Below, in pieces: positions 51,779 to 64,000 of a stretch of 64,000 bases of DNA (positions within the stretch are counted from its first letter, which is position 1; each line of letters begins with the position of its first letter). Source of the stretch: Polynucleobacter sp. UK-FUSCHL-C3 (GTDB taxonomy: Bacteria > Pseudomonadota > Gammaproteobacteria > Burkholderiales > Burkholderiaceae); contig NZ_CP099959.1 of the NCBI RefSeq assembly GCF_040409815.1, positions 1,426,001-1,490,000 of the forward strand, given 5' to 3'. The position numbers were made by a program, and so were the translations under genes. The notes under the pieces are model-generated. The model made no database searches, was not told the origin of the DNA, and was given only the letters and a program-made list of their open reading frames with translations.

Positions 51779-52120
51779 ATGGCTGACAACATCAAACCTG
51801 GCTCCCTCTACGTTGGCGAGGGTGTCATTATCAAAGGTACCTTTGATGTTCCAGACATGGCAGCAATTGCCGGCCTCGTTGAGGGTGAGTTGACCACCAA
51901 GCAGGTCTTAGTCGATTCCTCAGGGGTTATTAACGGTAAGGTGAATGCCGAGACCGTCGAGGTACGCGGTGAAATTACGCAAGGTCTGTCAGTGACCGAT
52001 CACTTAACTGTTTACGCAACGGGCAAAATTACCGGCACGATCGAGTACGCACAGATTAGTGTTGAAAAAGGTGCTCACTTAACGGGTGATCTCAAGGTTA
52101 TTAGCAAGACAACGTATTAA
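51779..52120 (+). CDS. Bactofilin (polymer-forming cytoskeletal protein)
   Basis: 113 residues of repeated short beta strands (GSLYVGEGVIIKGTFDVP, VDSSGVINGKVNAETVEVRG, TGKITGTIEYAQISVEKGAH), the beta-helix of bactofilins, which polymerise into filaments. Nearest neighbours are rpoN and a FliL paralogue; in some bacteria bactofilins help place or build flagella, but a role here is inference. Confidence 0.85.
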   Translation: MADNIKPGSLYVGEGVIIKGTFDVPDMAAIAGLVEGELTTKQVLVDSSGVINGKVNAETVEVRGEITQGLSVTDHLTVYATGKITGTIEYAQISVEKGAHLTGDLKVISKTTY

Positions 52121-52209
52121 GTATTTGGGCTTGCAATGCTTTTTGTTGCCCCAATACATTTCTGAAAGTACCTCCCCCGCTTTTTCATTGGAAGTCATTT
52201 TTCCATTCT

Positions 52210-52231
52210 GGGCATTAAAGCAGTAATGCCC
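52210..52231. promoter_or_regulatory. Inverted repeat upstream of rpoN
   Basis: GGGCATTA and TAATGCCC around a 6-base loop, 26 bases before the rpoN ATG and just upstream of a TAGAAT box (52243-52248 region). Could be an operator or hairpin. Confidence 0.4.
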
Positions 52232-52256
52232 GCCAGCTTTCTTCTAGAATAAATCC

Positions 52257-53648
52257 ATGAAGATCGCTCTTAAAACCCAGTTTGGCCAGCATCTTGCGCT
52301 AACCCCGCAATTGCAGCGATCGATCCAGCTTCTCCAAATCTCCTCCGCTGAACTCGAAGAAGAGGTTGCTAAGGCAGCTGAGGAAAATCCCATGTTGGAA
52401 TACTCCCCGCCTGATCAATCGAAAGACGATGGGGAGCCAAACGAAAAAATGGAAATGATCCAAGCCAATTGGGCATCGAGCGCTCCATCACGCGATGACG
52501 ATGAAGATTGGGATACGCGGCACGAGCAACAAGCCCAGGTCAAGTCACTCCTTAATTACCTGGAAGAGCAGATACAGTCATTGCGGATTGATCCCCCAGC
52601 AAAGGGATTAGTGGTTTACTTGGCGGGCTGCCTGGATGAGCGTGGTTATTTACCCGAGTCGTTAGAAGATCTAGCCACAGAAATCCATTCAGAGCTAAAG
52701 ATCACTAAGGCATCCGCCCTCACACAGCTCAAAACTGCACTAACTGAGTTACAAAAATTGGATCCGGCTGGCATTGGCGCACACTCACTCGCAGAATGTC
52801 TGTGCCTGCAAATACAGCGGCAAATGCAGTTCGATACCGAGCACTCCGACAAGTTACAGCTTGCATTGAACTTAGCCCAAAACCATCTTAGTAAGATTGC
52901 GCAAAAAGATTGGAGCAAATTACGGCAAATCTTTAAGCAGTCCGAGGCAAATATTATGGAGGCCGTGGCGCATATCAGAACGCTCCAACATAACCCAGGC
53001 GAACATTTTGATACCAATGTTGAGCAATGGATTAGCCCTGATGTTTTTATTAAGCTAAACGCAAAGGGTAAGTGGGTGGTGCACTCTAATCAAGCAATCA
53101 AGCCTCGCCTGACACTCAACCAAGAATACAGTCGCATTCTGAAAGAAAATAATGCGAAGAAAAATAATTTAGCGCTTCACCAAAAAATGCTAGAAGCCCG
53201 CTGGCTGATTAAGAACATTGAGCAACGCGAGGAAACGATCCTAAAAGTAGCCGAGGCCATCGTAGAGCGCCAACAGAATTTCTTTCACCAAGGCAATATC
53301 GCTATGAAGCCTCTCGTCCTACGAGAAATAGCGGCCGCAATTGGTATGCATGAATCGACCATCTCGCGGGTCACCAACAACAAATATTTAGCCTGTCCTG
53401 CCGGTATCTTTGAGTTCAAGTACTTCTTTAGCGCACAACTAAGCTCTGAAAAAGGTCAAGCTGTATCGGCAACTGCAGTTCAATCTCTAATTAAACAAAT
53501 CATTTTGGACGAGACCCCTAAAAAACCGATTTCTGATAATCAGATCACAAACTTACTGGCAAGTCAGGGCTTTGTGGTTGCTCGCAGAACGGTCGCTAAA
53601 TACCGTGAGCTCTTGCGGATACCCCCAGCTCACCTTCGTAAGAATTGA
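52257..53648 (+). CDS. rpoN: RNA polymerase sigma54 factor RpoN
   Basis: Region I (LALTPQLQRSIQLLQISSAE), acidic linker, core-binding domain and the C-terminal HTH/RpoN box (VARRTVAKYREL) are complete; 463 residues. Needed for transcription from the -24/-12 promoters and activated here by FleR. No SD-like site is visible before the ATG. Whether it is the only rpoN in the genome cannot be told. Confidence 0.96.
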   Translation: MKIALKTQFGQHLALTPQLQRSIQLLQISSAELEEEVAKAAEENPMLEYSPPDQSKDDGEPNEKMEMIQANWASSAPSRDDDEDWDTRHEQQAQVKSLLNYLEEQIQSLRIDPPAKGLVVYLAGCLDERGYLPESLEDLATEIHSELKITKASALTQLKTALTELQKLDPAGIGAHSLAECLCLQIQRQMQFDTEHSDKLQLALNLAQNHLSKIAQKDWSKLRQIFKQSEANIMEAVAHIRTLQHNPGEHFDTNVEQWISPDVFIKLNAKGKWVVHSNQAIKPRLTLNQEYSRILKENNAKKNNLALHQKMLEARWLIKNIEQREETILKVAEAIVERQQNFFHQGNIAMKPLVLREIAAAIGMHESTISRVTNNKYLACPAGIFEFKYFFSAQLSSEKGQAVSATAVQSLIKQIILDETPKKPISDNQITNLLASQGFVVARRTVAKYRELLRIPPAHLRKN

Positions 53649-53716
53649 AGAATGCTTTAAAGCCAGTAGAATGAACGCATCTTACATCTCGCAGCATAAT
53701 CTAGCCCACAAAGACG

Positions 53717-54843
<1,127 letters not shown>

Positions 54844-55057
54844 GCCATATTCAAATCAAACCATCGTATGGTGGTTTATCTTGCCGAACTCATATTAAAA
54901 GGATCAAAAATTTAGCTTTTTTATAAGACCCAATAGCGATCAATGGATCTTTATGACAATGATTTAAAAGGGTAAATTAGCTATTTGCTATTATTACTCA
55001 AACTGCCTTCTAATATGCACTAAAACGAAGTACCAACTAAAGATCGAGGTCAAACAC

Positions 55058-56161
55058 ATGGAATTTATAAAACTATTAAAAGCGGGTTCCATTATTAGTG
55101 GCATCAATTGGGCCATTTATTTGATTCATGAATGGGTCAATTTTGCTAAGAATAATCCCCCAGAGGCTCTTAGTGAGGGAGATCCCATATTCTTAGGGTT
55201 GATCGCTCAATCAATCGCCAGCCTTGGTTTAATAGGATTTGGGGCCTTTTATAAGGGTGGCAGCTCGAATGCTAATACCGAGGCTAACAAGGTTCGCTCC
55301 AAGCCCCATTTAACAGCTCCTCCAACTAGCTTTAGCAAGCCTAATGAAAATGCGGTGCTAAACCGAACCGAGCCTACCGCAACTCCCATGCAGAATAGTT
55401 TTGCCGCCCCAGCCATGCCAGCCTCGGTGGCATCGCCAACTGCACCCCCGCCCTTTGCACCGCCGCCCCCCGTCACTCCTGCCAAGCCCACCACCCCAGA
55501 AAAATCAAGTCCGACGCGGACAACAGCACCAAAACCATCCGATACCAACCATCGCCTAATTACGCTTATTTTGATTGTGATCGGACTAATTGGAGCTGCA
55601 ATTTATTACGTCAAGCAAAACCCAAGTGAGGTTACGGAACAAACAAACAAATCTCAAGCGAGTGCAGATAGCAGTAGTCCCGCTTCTGCCATTACCAAAC
55701 CGACTTTAGTTGCCACGGAACCAATTAATAAACGTTGGCTTGGAAAATGGGTTGATGGCAATACTCAAATTAGCGTTACTGAGGAGTCCTTGGTGATGAC
55801 TAATTTAGAAACAAAGACGGAGGTACCCTTCAGATGGCTTGGTAGCGAACCATCGGAAAATCCAATGGAGCCAATTTTCTATTACGGCAAGACTGTCAGT
55901 AAAGCGAATTTATTAAGCAACTTTGAAAAATATATCAACAGCATCGCCAATCCTAGCGATGAGCAAAAGAATCAGATTGAGCAATCTAAAAAGATTTTGG
56001 ATGATTTAAGTGATGGCTCGTATCGAATCATTCGTTTAAAAATGAGTTGGAGTGCTGGCATCTATCGATCCTATCTCTTCGATAAAAATAGTATCTTTAA
56101 ATTAGACTTTGAGTCCGAAGAATCACTGAGCGGTATTACGCGCTATAAGAAAACTAATTAA
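55058..56161 (+). CDS. Hypothetical Pro-rich membrane protein
   Basis: 367 residues, not recognised. Two hydrophobic N-terminal segments (about 6-27, 45-63), a Pro/Ala/Thr-rich linker (about 85-165: APPPFAPPPPVTPAKPTTP), a TM near 168-186 (LITLILIVIGLIGAAIYYV) and a C-terminal beta-rich domain (GKWVDGNTQISVTEESLVM). AGGT-type ribosome site before the ATG. Confidence 0.5.
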   Translation: MEFIKLLKAGSIISGINWAIYLIHEWVNFAKNNPPEALSEGDPIFLGLIAQSIASLGLIGFGAFYKGGSSNANTEANKVRSKPHLTAPPTSFSKPNENAVLNRTEPTATPMQNSFAAPAMPASVASPTAPPPFAPPPPVTPAKPTTPEKSSPTRTTAPKPSDTNHRLITLILIVIGLIGAAIYYVKQNPSEVTEQTNKSQASADSSSPASAITKPTLVATEPINKRWLGKWVDGNTQISVTEESLVMTNLETKTEVPFRWLGSEPSENPMEPIFYYGKTVSKANLLSNFEKYINSIANPSDEQKNQIEQSKKILDDLSDGSYRIIRLKMSWSAGIYRSYLFDKNSIFKLDFESEESLSGITRYKKTN

Positions 56162-56169
56162 GCTACCTA

Positions 56170-56190
56170 GGGCGCCCTACTAGGGCGCCC
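56170..56190. terminator. Bidirectional terminator-like hairpin
   Basis: GGGCGCCC-TACTA-GGGCGCCC, an 8-bp GC stem between convergent genes ending at 56161 and 56193. U-tract weak in both directions. Confidence 0.6.
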
Positions 56191-56192
56191 AT

Positions 56193-57632
56193 TTAGACCG
56201 GGGCTGTAAATGTAATCTTGAACACTGCACCAATATTTTGCAGACTGTCATACTGAATCCGGCCACCATGGTGCGTCACAATGTAATTACACAACCATAG
56301 GCCCAAACCCATCCCCTCGCGCTTAGTGCCTGTAAAGAGCTCAAACAAGTATTTCTGCTGATCAACTGGCACGCCTAAGCCGTTATCCTCAAACTGAATT
56401 TCGGTGATCTCTCCTTTTTGCATTCCAAGTATGCGAATGGTTTTGGAAGGTGGCTTCGAGCTAACTAGAGCCTGAACTGAATTGTTAAATAGATTGATGA
56501 ACAATTGCTGCGCCTCCCCAAAACTCATGGGGATTTGCAGATTTTTTTCTATGTCAATCTCTACATGGATTTGCTTCTGATTGAGATCAGATTGAGACAA
56601 GAGTAAGACAGCGTCAATGACCTCTCTAACAGAGACGAAATCAGGAATTGCATCGTATTTTTCTGCAAAGATCGCTTTTAGGGTTTGGATAATCCGTGCG
56701 GCACGCATATTATCTTTAGCAATATCGTTGGCAATTCGCATAATAAGCTCACGATCCAAGTTCTCAGCCTGTAACTTCTTCTGCAAAAACTCGCTGTTAA
56801 TCTGTATTGCCCCCAAAGGCTGATTGATCTCATGCGCAATGGAGGCAGATAAAGCTCCTGTAGAGCTTGTTTTATTAGCCTTTAATAATGAGGCAATCAA
56901 GGTCTCGCGCTCCATCAGCAATTTTTTGAAAGTCTCATTTTCTGATTCTGTCTGTCGACCATCAAAAGCCAAACGCTCAGACCAATATCCCCAAATAGCA
57001 ATAAAGGATATGGTGTTCATTAGGATTTGCCCTAAAGTAAAGAGGATCAGTAAAAGAGGTAACTCATCCATTGAGCGAATGGGATGGTCAGAACTTAGCA
57101 ATATGATTAATCGGGGGACTAAGAAAAGGGCTTCTCCAACAGCTGCATACTGAAAATAGCGTAATTGCTGTAATTGCAATTTGCGATTAAATAGAAATGC
57201 TTCCCGAATTTGCCAAGCAAACACTAAGGCATAAACTAAGACCGCGAATATGGTTCGGGCCTCAAAGCTGGCATAAAGTCTCAGGTACTCAAAAATCAGT
57301 CCATACACGATGATCGATATGAAAAGAGGCCATCGGAGATGCTCGGATAGTTCTTTATTTAGAGAATAAAAGAAGGCTCCCTGAAAAATTGCTGCTGCAT
57401 AAAAGAATGTATTGGCAATCGTAAATATCCCCGGCGGTTTTTGAATATCTGCAGTGAATAAAATACCAATGGCAAATAACAAAAGACCGCTAACGTTAAC
57501 GACAAGAGCGGCTAGCCAGTAGGTATTAGGTTTAGAGCGACTCTTGGGGCCGATGTAGTGAGAAATGCCAATCAACAAGCCAAGTTGTATCGCCGCAAAG
57601 ATAAAAAAATAGATCGACAGAAGAAGCTTCAT
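56193..57632 (-). CDS. Seven-TM orphan sensor histidine kinase
   Basis: 479 residues. Seven hydrophobic segments fill the first 225, followed by a coiled linker, an H-box ASIAHEINQPLGAIQINSEF, and an HATPase domain with FEDNGLGVPVDQQ and REGMGLGLWLCNYIVTHHGG. No response regulator is adjacent. The stimulus is unknown. Not obviously part of the flagellar region. Confidence 0.88.
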   Translation of the reverse strand: MKLLLSIYFFIFAAIQLGLLIGISHYIGPKSRSKPNTYWLAALVVNVSGLLLFAIGILFTADIQKPPGIFTIANTFFYAAAIFQGAFFYSLNKELSEHLRWPLFISIIVYGLIFEYLRLYASFEARTIFAVLVYALVFAWQIREAFLFNRKLQLQQLRYFQYAAVGEALFLVPRLIILLSSDHPIRSMDELPLLLILFTLGQILMNTISFIAIWGYWSERLAFDGRQTESENETFKKLLMERETLIASLLKANKTSSTGALSASIAHEINQPLGAIQINSEFLQKKLQAENLDRELIMRIANDIAKDNMRAARIIQTLKAIFAEKYDAIPDFVSVREVIDAVLLLSQSDLNQKQIHVEIDIEKNLQIPMSFGEAQQLFINLFNNSVQALVSSKPPSKTIRILGMQKGEITEIQFEDNGLGVPVDQQKYLFELFTGTKREGMGLGLWLCNYIVTHHGGRIQYDSLQNIGAVFKITFTAPV

Positions 57633-57754
57633 GCGCCAATCGTACCCGATTTAAATCATGCAAGATTGGATCGTATGATGCGATGTCTGGATGGTGAATT
57701 TAACTCTGTCTTGGCAGCCAAACCCAAAGCACCTAGATGAATCCAGCTTTGAAG

Positions 57755-57845
<91 letters not shown>

Positions 57846-57860
57846 ACTCGATTGAGACGA

Positions 57861-59198
<1,338 letters not shown>

Positions 59199-59870
59199 TT
59201 AGTTTAGTCGCAAGACCTCTGCTCCTGGTGGGGCCTTAAACTGAAAACGGCTAGGCTCAATCTTGGGGTTGATTTGCATCTGGCCAAAGACCACCAGAAC
59301 AATGCTGCCAAAGCCATCGGTCAACTCTAAGGCTTTTGGCAAACCCCCGCCCATCCCGATCGCAATTTTGGTGTAAGGCAAATCACCCTGTCCTGCTTTT
59401 GCCTTGGGCTTGAGGTTGACCCACTGTAAATCGGTTTTAGCACCCCCATCCTCAAGCTCAAATTGCGAATCTAGGGCACTCTCACCAAAGAGGATTGCCG
59501 CTGGCGATGCTGCCAAGGCCTGATTGGCAGAGCGTATCGTGAGCTGATTGAGGTCCTTATCCCACATCAAGAGCTGTTTACCATCTGCAATTAGTTTTTG
59601 CTCATAGGGCTTTTGCGTATCCCAAACGAACTTACCGGGTCGCTGAAAAATAAATTGGCCAGAGGTCTGACGGACTAATTTGGGTTTGTCTTGTGGCTCA
59701 TTCGGTTTTGGGGAACGCATCTGCTGCTGCGCAAACTCACCTTGCGCGGATTGCACGGTCTTCACAAATTGGCGCAATTGCTCCACGCCATTAGGGCGGC
59801 TATCTTGAGAGAAGGTGACCGAACTAAACGTGCCTAGGAGTAAAGCAAGGAAGTAATGAATGAACTTCAC
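59199..59870 (-). CDS. lolA: Outer-membrane lipoprotein carrier LolA
   Basis: Periplasmic chaperone that carries lipoproteins to LolB. Signal peptide (YFLALLLGTFSSVTFS), then LRQFVKTVQSAQGEFAQQQM, GQFIFQRPGKFVWD and YEQKLIADGKQLLMWDKDL-type LolA blocks. 223 residues. Located between ftsK and serS. Confidence 0.93.
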   Translation of the reverse strand: MKFIHYFLALLLGTFSSVTFSQDSRPNGVEQLRQFVKTVQSAQGEFAQQQMRSPKPNEPQDKPKLVRQTSGQFIFQRPGKFVWDTQKPYEQKLIADGKQLLMWDKDLNQLTIRSANQALAASPAAILFGESALDSQFELEDGGAKTDLQWVNLKPKAKAGQGDLPYTKIAIGMGGGLPKALELTDGFGSIVLVVFGQMQINPKIEPSRFQFKAPPGAEVLRLN

Positions 59871-59900
59871 AGAAAAGAATAGTCCTCGATTAAACAGATA

Positions 59901-62210
59901 CTACTCAGTAGGACGCGAGACCAAAATCTCACGATTACCATTGCCGCCCATCTTCGATACGAGACCTGCTTTCTCCATGTCTTCGAGTAAGCGTGCGGCG
60001 CGGTTATAACCAATGCGCAGATGGCGTTGTACGAGGGAAATTGATGCACGCTTATTCTCCAGAACAATCGCAACCGCTTGGTCATAGAGGGGATCGGCTT
60101 CACCGCTACCATTACCGCCACCATTGAGCGCATCCATGGTGGACTCGTCAGCGCCCTCTAGAACACCGTCGATGTAGTTTGCTTCGCCCTTCTCCTTTAA
60201 CCAGCTGACCACACGATGAACTTCGTCATCGGAAACAAAAGCACCGTGCACCCGAATCGGCAACCCAGTGCCGGGTGGCATATAGAGCATATCGCCCATG
60301 CCCAATAAAGCCTCGGCACCCTGCTGATCCAAAATCGTGCGGCTATCGACCTTGCTGCTCACCTGAAACGAGATACGGGTTGGGATATTGGCTTTGATCA
60401 GTCCTGTAATGACATCGACGCTTGGGCGTTGCGTTGCCAATATCAAATGGATACCGGCAGCGCGCGCTTTTTGAGCAATCCGTGCAATGAGCTCCTCAAT
60501 TTTCTTGCCCGAGACCATCATGAGGTCGGCTAACTCGTCGATGATCACCACAATCACCGGCGCTTTATAAAGCGGCTCAGGATCTTCAGGAGTTAGGCTA
60601 AATGGATTGGTGAGTTTTTCACCTTTGGCTTCGGCATCCAAAATCTTCTTATTAAAGCCCGCTAAATTTCGCACCCCAAACTTACTCATTAATTTGTAGC
60701 GCCGCTCCATCTCATTGACTGCCCAATTGAGCGCGTTATAGGCCTGTTTCATATCGGTGACTACGGGACACAATAAATGCGGTACCTTCTCATAGACCGA
60801 CATCTCCAGCATCTTCGGATCAATCATGATGAGACGCACTTCATCGGGCTTAGCTTTAAAGAGGATCGACAAAATCATGGCATTAATACCGACTGACTTA
60901 CCGGCGCCCGTTGTACCGGCGACTAAGCAGTGCGGCATCTTCGCCAAATCAGCCACCGTAGGGCTGCCTGAAATATCTTTTCCTAAGGCTAGCGTGAGCA
61001 GTGAGTGATTGTCGTTATAGACCTGCGAGCTCAAGATCTCCGAGAGATAAACCGACTGACGGGTTGGATTTGGTAGCTCCAGTGCCATACAGGTTTTGCC
61101 GGGGATAGTTTCTACAACACGCAAACTTACCACACCGAGTGAGCGTGATAAATCGCGCGAGAGGTTAACAATCTGACTGCCTTTCACACCAACTGCTGGC
61201 TCGATCTCGTAACGCGTAACCACGGGACCTGGATAAGCGGCAATCACTTTGGCTTGCACACCAAAATCATCGAGCTTGCGCTCTATTAACCGCGAGGTGA
61301 ACTCCAAGGTCTCTGCAGAAATGGTTTCCTTGGCTTCGGGGACGGGGTCCAATAAAGACAGGGGGGGCAACTCAGAATCGGGGATTTCTACAAAGAGGGG
61401 TTGCTGCTTCTCGCGCTCAACCCGCTCACTCTTCACGATCTTCAGAGGCTGATTAAAGATTTGTACTTTAGGTGCCACCTCTTCACGAATGCGCACCTCT
61501 TCAACGTGCTCTTCTCGCTCGACGGCAGCTTGCTCACCGATCTTGAGGTCCTCTTGCTTCTCACGCTTCTCGCGCAGATGCCGAATCCCTAACTCGATAT
61601 AGCGACCCACTTGCTCTGAGAGGCTTAACCACGAGAAATGTAAAAAGAGGGATAAGCCTACAGCCAAACCAAATAACAAAATGAGTGTGGAGCCTGTAAA
61701 GCCAAATGCCATTTGTAATGGATCACCAATCACTTCGCCCAAAATACCACCGGGGGGCCTTGGGAGCTCCCACTGGAGGGAATGCAGACGGATCGACTCA
61801 AGGCCCATGCTACAGACCAAGGTGAGAGCAAAACCTAACCACCGTGTTAACAGCGACTCTGGTTTGACATTGGGATCAGGAGGAAGGGGAACGCTCCACA
61901 ACTCGCGCCATTGGCTAATGACGCGTCGTGCAAACAAAATGACCCACCAAAAAGCCGAGGCCCCAAAAACATAGAACATCAAATCGGCGGTCCAGGCTCC
62001 CATCCGACCGCCAATGTTCTTCGGGGTCTCAAAACTAGCATGCGACCAAGCGGGGTCTGATTTAGTGTAAGTCACTAAGACTGCAAAGAGTCCTAGGCAA
62101 ATTGCCAATAGGAGGAACCAGCGCACTTCAGCAAATAAACGAGACATCTTTCCGGTTCCGCTATCCGGAGGCAATGGGGTCCTAGTTTGTGGGTACGAGC
62201 TACGTGGCAT
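59901..62210 (-). CDS. ftsK: DNA translocase FtsK
   Basis: Moves chromosome ends through the septum. Four N-terminal TM segments, a Glu/Arg-rich linker (about 215-265), motor domain with Walker [10 protein letters not shown] and [20 protein letters not shown], and the C-terminal gamma winged helix ([20 protein letters not shown]). 769 residues. Confidence 0.96.
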   Translation of the reverse strand: MPRSSYPQTRTPLPPDSGTGKMSRLFAEVRWFLLLAICLGLFAVLVTYTKSDPAWSHASFETPKNIGGRMGAWTADLMFYVFGASAFWWVILFARRVISQWRELWSVPLPPDPNVKPESLLTRWLGFALTLVCSMGLESIRLHSLQWELPRPPGGILGEVIGDPLQMAFGFTGSTLILLFGLAVGLSLFLHFSWLSLSEQVGRYIELGIRHLREKREKQEDLKIGEQAAVEREEHVEEVRIREEVAPKVQIFNQPLKIVKSERVEREKQQPLFVEIPDSELPPLSLLDPVPEAKETISAETLEFTSRLIERKLDDFGVQAKVIAAYPGPVVTRYEIEPAVGVKGSQIVNLSRDLSRSLGVVSLRVVETIPGKTCMALELPNPTRQSVYLSEILSSQVYNDNHSLLTLALGKDISGSPTVADLAKMPHCLVAGTTGAGKSVGINAMILSILFKAKPDEVRLIMIDPKMLEMSVYEKVPHLLCPVVTDMKQAYNALNWAVNEMERRYKLMSKFGVRNLAGFNKKILDAEAKGEKLTNPFSLTPEDPEPLYKAPVIVVIIDELADLMMVSGKKIEELIARIAQKARAAGIHLILATQRPSVDVITGLIKANIPTRISFQVSSKVDSRTILDQQGAEALLGMGDMLYMPPGTGLPIRVHGAFVSDDEVHRVVSWLKEKGEANYIDGVLEGADESTMDALNGGGNGSGEADPLYDQAVAIVLENKRASISLVQRHLRIGYNRAARLLEDMEKAGLVSKMGGNGNREILVSRPTE

Positions 62211-62236
62211 GTTCTGATGATTGTAAACAAGGCTAA

Positions 62237-63214
<978 letters not shown>

Positions 63215-63246
63215 AGAGTTTTACTAAATCAAGAGCTTTACTAAGC

Positions 63247-63273
63247 AAAACGCCCAGCAATGCTGGGCGTTTT
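63247..63273. terminator. Bidirectional terminator between trxB and hppA
   Basis: AAAACGCCCAGC and its exact complement around a 3-base loop, with A-run and T-run on the flanks, between two converging genes. Confidence 0.9.
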
Positions 63274-63291
63274 TCTATCTAAAAACTTCTT

Positions 63292-64000
63292 TTATCGCAT
63301 CACTGGCAACAGGGGCACGATTAAGAGTGCCACGATGTTAATGATTTTGATCAGTGGGTTTACCGCTGGTCCAGCTGTATCTTTATAGGGATCGCCAACG
63401 GTATCACCGGTCACTGCAGCTTTGTGAGCCTCAGACCCTTTGCCACCATGGTTACCTTCTTCGATGTACTTCTTGGCATTATCCCAAGCGCCGCCACCAG
63501 TACACATCGAGATCGCTACAAACAGGCCAGTAATGATGGTACCCATTAATAAGCCACCTAAGGCTGCTGGTCCCAATAAGAGTCCCACCAAAATTGGCAC
63601 CACTACTGGCAAGAGTGATGGAATGATCATCTCTTTAATAGCAGCGCCTGTGAGCATATCAACGGCTTTTCCATACTCTGGCTTTGCAGTGCCCTCCATG
63701 ATTCCAGGGATCTCTCTAAATTGGCGACGCACTTCTTCCACCACGGCGCCTGCACAGCGACCAACCGCCTCCATCGCCATCGCACCAAACAAGTAAGGAA
63801 TTAAACCCCCAATAAAGAGGCCGATGATCACCATGTGATTGGAGAGATCAAAGGTAACTTGTTGACCAATTGCTTCTAAGGCATGGGTGTAGTCTGCAAA
63901 GAGCACTAAGGATGCAAGACCTGCTGAACCAATTGCATACCCTTTGGTCACAGCCTTGGTGGTGTTACCTACCGCATCTAATGGATCGGTGATATCACGC
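63292..64000 (-). CDS. hppA: Membrane proton-pumping pyrophosphatase, C-terminal part
   Basis: Ion pump driven by pyrophosphate hydrolysis. Only the last 236 codons are in the window; the frame is open through base 64000. Seen: [35 protein letters not shown] and [20 protein letters not shown], the family signatures. The alanine at [11 protein letters not shown] position suggests checking K-dependence on the full gene. Confidence 0.93.
   Translation of the reverse strand, partial: RDITDPLDAVGNTTKAVTKGYAIGSAGLASLVLFADYTHALEAIGQQVTFDLSNHMVIIGLFIGGLIPYLFGAMAMEAVGRCAGAVVEEVRRQFREIPGIMEGTAKPEYGKAVDMLTGAAIKEMIIPSLLPVVVPILVGLLLGPAALGGLLMGTIITGLFVAISMCTGGGAWDNAKKYIEEGNHGGKGSEAHKAAVTGDTVGDPYKDTAGPAVNPLIKIINIVALLIVPLLPVMR

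Overview
The window looks like a chromosomal segment of a Burkholderiales betaproteobacterium, most likely Polynucleobacter or a close relative. The grounds are moderate GC, a FleS/FleR-sigma54-FliA flagellar hierarchy, and a serS-lolA-ftsK-trxB-hppA housekeeping block at the right end. Genus-level assignment is inference. No search was run, so all family calls come from reading motifs, gene order and lengths.

Layout. 1-4 kb: flgE (cut by the left edge), flgD, flgC, flgB on the minus strand behind a sigma54-type promoter. 4-6.3 kb: a carbonic-anhydrase-like secreted protein with a sigma28-type box immediately upstream, and a secreted hypothetical. 6.3-18 kb: minus-strand operon fliF-G-H-I-J-K-L-M-N-O-P-Q-R. 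18-21.2 kb: plus-strand fleS, fleR, fliE. 21.3-22 kb: a TumE/TumA-type toxin-antitoxin pair. 22-28 kb: FhlB and a FliK-like protein, fliS, fliD, flaG, fliC. 28.3-31.5 kb: an accessory island with an unknown 344-aa protein, an XRE regulator, a YqaJ exonuclease and a RecT-like annealase. 31.6-35.3 kb: a giant second FliD (1226 aa) carrying a C-type lectin-like domain. 35.6-40.8 kb: flhA, flhF, a FlhG-like protein without a P-loop, fliA. 40.8-50.2 kb: flgN, flgM, flgA, then a co-oriented set that looks like a divergent chemosensory system (CheA-like without a visible kinase core, a two-TM receptor-like protein, CheW-like, PDZ membrane protein, membrane protein), followed by a GGDEF-EAL protein and YcgR. 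50.2-57.6 kb: small unknowns, a bactofilin, rpoN, a FliL paralogue and an orphan sensor kinase. 57.7-64 kb: tRNA-Ser(CGA), serS, lolA, ftsK, trxB and the start-truncated hppA.

How it works together. FleS/FleR and RpoN would switch on hook-basal-body genes (TGGCA-N6-TTGC-type boxes before flgB and fliD). FlgM/FliA would then switch on late genes; boxes of the form GCCGTTA preceded by a TAAA-like element occur before fliC, before the lectin-FliD and before the carbonic-anhydrase-like gene. The main novelty is in the exported structural proteins. FlgE, FliC and FliD2 carry inserted modules that they share with one another, and FliD2 also carries an adhesin-type lectin, as if this flagellum were adapted for binding a ligand. 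The control side is also unusual: FliM lacks the usual CheY-binding N-terminus, FlhG lacks its ATP loop, and the only chemotaxis-like proteins in the window are highly divergent.
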